Part shown: in pieces, positions 62,814-64,000 of the stretch
Position numbering within the stretch: position 1 is the stretch's first letter
Layout of the letters: every line of letters starts with the position of its first letter
From: an uncultured Muribaculaceae bacterium
GTDB lineage: Bacteria; Bacteroidota; Bacteroidia; Bacteroidales; Muribaculaceae
DNA: 64,000 bases
Reading direction: 5' to 3'
Assembly: GCA_910589055.1 (NCBI GenBank)
Contig: CAJURN010000004.1
Span: forward strand, 95,790 to 159,789
Notes under the pieces: model-generated
Seen by the model: only the letters and a program-made list of their open reading frames with translations
The model's database searches: none
What the model was told of the DNA's origin: nothing
Position numbers and translations under genes: made by a program

Positions 62814-63812
62814 ATGACAGACGCAAGAGAAGCCCGTCCGATGGTGAGCGTTGCAATGATTGCCTACAACAAGGCAGACACCATTGCAGAGGCCATTCGC
62901 GGAGTCCTGCGCCAAAAGACAGACTTCCCCGTCGAACTTATCATCGTTGACGACTGCTCAAGCGATCGCACATTTCAGATTGCCTCGGAATTCCAATCCC
63001 GATACCCTGAGATAATAAAACTGTACCACAACCGCAAAAACCTCGGACTCCAGCGCAACTACATCGAAGCCTTCAGCCACTGCCGCGGAAAATATCTTGC
63101 GATATGCGACGCCGACGACTACTGGTGCTATCCAGGCAAACTTCGCCGCCAGGTATCCTACATGGAAAATAATCCCGGCTGCGCCATAACATTCCACCGC
63201 GTCATCAACTACTACGAAGCCGATTCATCTAAAAGCCTCAGCAACGGCGGCCAGAAAATCCACACAACAATAAGCGACCTCAGCCGAAGCAACTACATCA
63301 CCAATCTTTCGGTAGTCTACCGCCGTGAGCTGGTAGACCTCACGGACCTGCCCTCATGGATAGCAGAAGACAAATCGCCCGACTACGCCATGCACATGCT
63401 ATACGCCGCCCACGGCTACATCCACTACTTCCCGCGGCCCATGGGAGTATATCGTCTGGCAGCAGGAAGCTCCTGGAGCGTCACAGAACGCTATACACGG
63501 CTCAAGATGTCCCTCAGCGTACGGGAACACCTTATTGAGACATTTGCCCATGACAGCGCCGTTACAATAGGCCTGCGACAAGCATCCGCAAACATTCTGC
63601 TCCATATGATAATCGCCGCCGAAGGCGACTCCGAGCGGACAAACTTCGCCACAACAAAACTACTTCAGTATTCCTCATACTCCACCGCCGAGGCCATCGA
63701 CGCCGCCATCGCCCAAATCCGCAATACGCGACCCACACTTAAAAAGCGCCTTCTCACCCCCACACGCGCCCTCATTTCACGCCTAATCCCCCTGCGCCTG
63801 ATAGCCCGCTGA
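62814..63812 (+). CDS. Glycosyltransferase family 2
   Basis: 332 residues. The GT-A fold starts VSVAMIAYNKADTIAEAIRGVLRQ (11-34), with ELIIVDDCSSD binding the nucleotide and CDADDYW as the DxD metal motif (about 98-104). No membrane segment is seen, although the C-terminus is basic and hydrophobic. Such enzymes add single sugars to surface glycans; the sugar and acceptor are unknown. It starts 4 bases after dnaX and is probably co-transcribed. Confidence 0.92.
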   Translation: MTDAREARPMVSVAMIAYNKADTIAEAIRGVLRQKTDFPVELIIVDDCSSDRTFQIASEFQSRYPEIIKLYHNRKNLGLQRNYIEAFSHCRGKYLAICDADDYWCYPGKLRRQVSYMENNPGCAITFHRVINYYEADSSKSLSNGGQKIHTTISDLSRSNYITNLSVVYRRELVDLTDLPSWIAEDKSPDYAMHMLYAAHGYIHYFPRPMGVYRLAAGSSWSVTERYTRLKMSLSVREHLIETFAHDSAVTIGLRQASANILLHMIIAAEGDSERTNFATTKLLQYSSYSTAEAIDAAIAQIRNTRPTLKKRLLTPTRALISRLIPLRLIAR

Positions 63813-63848
63813 CCCCCTCCTCCCCAACATAACATCCCTGTCTGTTTT

Positions 63849-63916
63849 CTATTAGACCTATTAGACCTATTAGACCCATAGGACTTATAAGTCTAATAGG
63901 TCTAATAAGTCCAATA
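63849..63916. repeat. 9-bp ATTAGACCT repeats forming a long imperfect hairpin
   Basis: ATTAGACCT at 63851 and 63860, ATTAGACCC at 63869 and ATAGGACTT at 63878, then the complementary ATAAGTCTA, ATAGGTCTA and ATAAGTCCA. The two halves pair over about 25 bases. It lies between convergent transcription units. Confidence 0.75.
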
Positions 63917-63930
63917 ATTCGGGTAGGGGC

Positions 63931-63964
63931 AAAAAAAAGAGGCTACATCGTCTGATGCAGCCTC
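63931..63964 (-). terminator. Terminator of the rRNA operon
   Basis: On the minus strand GAGGCTGCATC pairs with GATGTAGCCTC (63939-63949 and 63954-63964, one G-T), followed by eight T. Confidence 0.85.
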
Positions 63965-63967
63965 GGA

Positions 63968-64000
63968 TAGGGGGCGGTTACCTACTCTCCCACTTTCGCA
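63968..64000 (-). rRNA. rrf: 5S ribosomal RNA, 3' end (partial)
   Basis: On the minus strand TGCGAAAGTGGGAGAGTAGG followed by TAACCGCCCCC is the conserved 3' part of 5S rRNA (loop E/helix IV and the closing stem strand). The gene continues beyond the right edge, where an rRNA operon on the minus strand must lie. The exact 3' end is uncertain by a few bases. Confidence 0.85.

Overview
The window reads as a chromosomal segment of a Bacteroidales bacterium, most likely of the Muribaculaceae type. It encodes the type IX secretion sortase PorU and its shuttle PorV, several secreted proteins with short C-terminal sorting tails, BspA-like leucine-rich-repeat proteins, a porU/porV/ispF neighbourhood like that of Porphyromonas, and promoters of the Bacteroidetes form (TTTG or TTGG, 19-20 bp, TAnnTTTG). 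Shine-Dalgarno motifs are largely absent. The family assignment is inference from gene content.

Layout. 1-6 kb: end of a GH31 glycosidase, riboflavin synthase, two minus-strand secreted or periplasmic proteins, tRNA-Leu(CAA) and a TrpB2-type tryptophan synthase. 6.3-18.7 kb: a secreted-protein gene split by an 8.5-kb integrative and mobilizable element (about 7984-16490), followed by a second secreted protein that was probably its operon partner. The element carries a tyrosine integrase, a helix-turn-helix protein, a DUF3987 ATPase, a MobV relaxase and three AT-rich cargo genes behind a highly structured leader. 18.9-30.5 kb: porU, rex, a degenerate FAH-fold protein, a second C25 (gingipain-type) protein, porV, ispF and a GH30 glycosidase. 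30.7-37 kb, minus strand: an orphan phage-type terminase large subunit, an 831-residue beta-rich protein and a CbxX/CfxQ-like AAA+ ATPase, preceded by an array of about 201-bp structured repeats (36995-37935). 38.4-39.2 kb: a small translationally coupled two-gene operon behind a palindromic operator candidate. 39.5-48.9 kb: parE, coaD, an S41 protease, a Crp-like regulator, an acyltransferase, a HAD hydrolase, a Ser/Thr kinase and gapA. 49-53.4 kb: two LRR_5/BspA-like surface proteins. 53.7-64 kb: tRNA-Pro(CGG), mscL, aroK, an alanine-dehydrogenase-like protein, RNase H, polA, a secreted protein, dnaX, a glycosyltransferase, and the 3' end of a 5S rRNA gene entering from the right.

Main observations. 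(1) The split gene can be rejoined in frame at the 8-bp core CATACCTT, which dates the element as a clean, probably recent insertion. (2) The element contains a phased run of TTCCG motifs (spacing 10-11 bp) and a roughly 117-nt long-hairpin leader that fit no feature I recognise. (3) The about 201-bp repeats conserve a four-hairpin layout whose stems change in a compensatory way relative to a related copy at 28.4 kb. (4) The orphan terminase operon has nested palindromes over its promoter and start codon. (5) The rex/porU cluster contains two paralogous C25 proteins, both with His and Cys intact.
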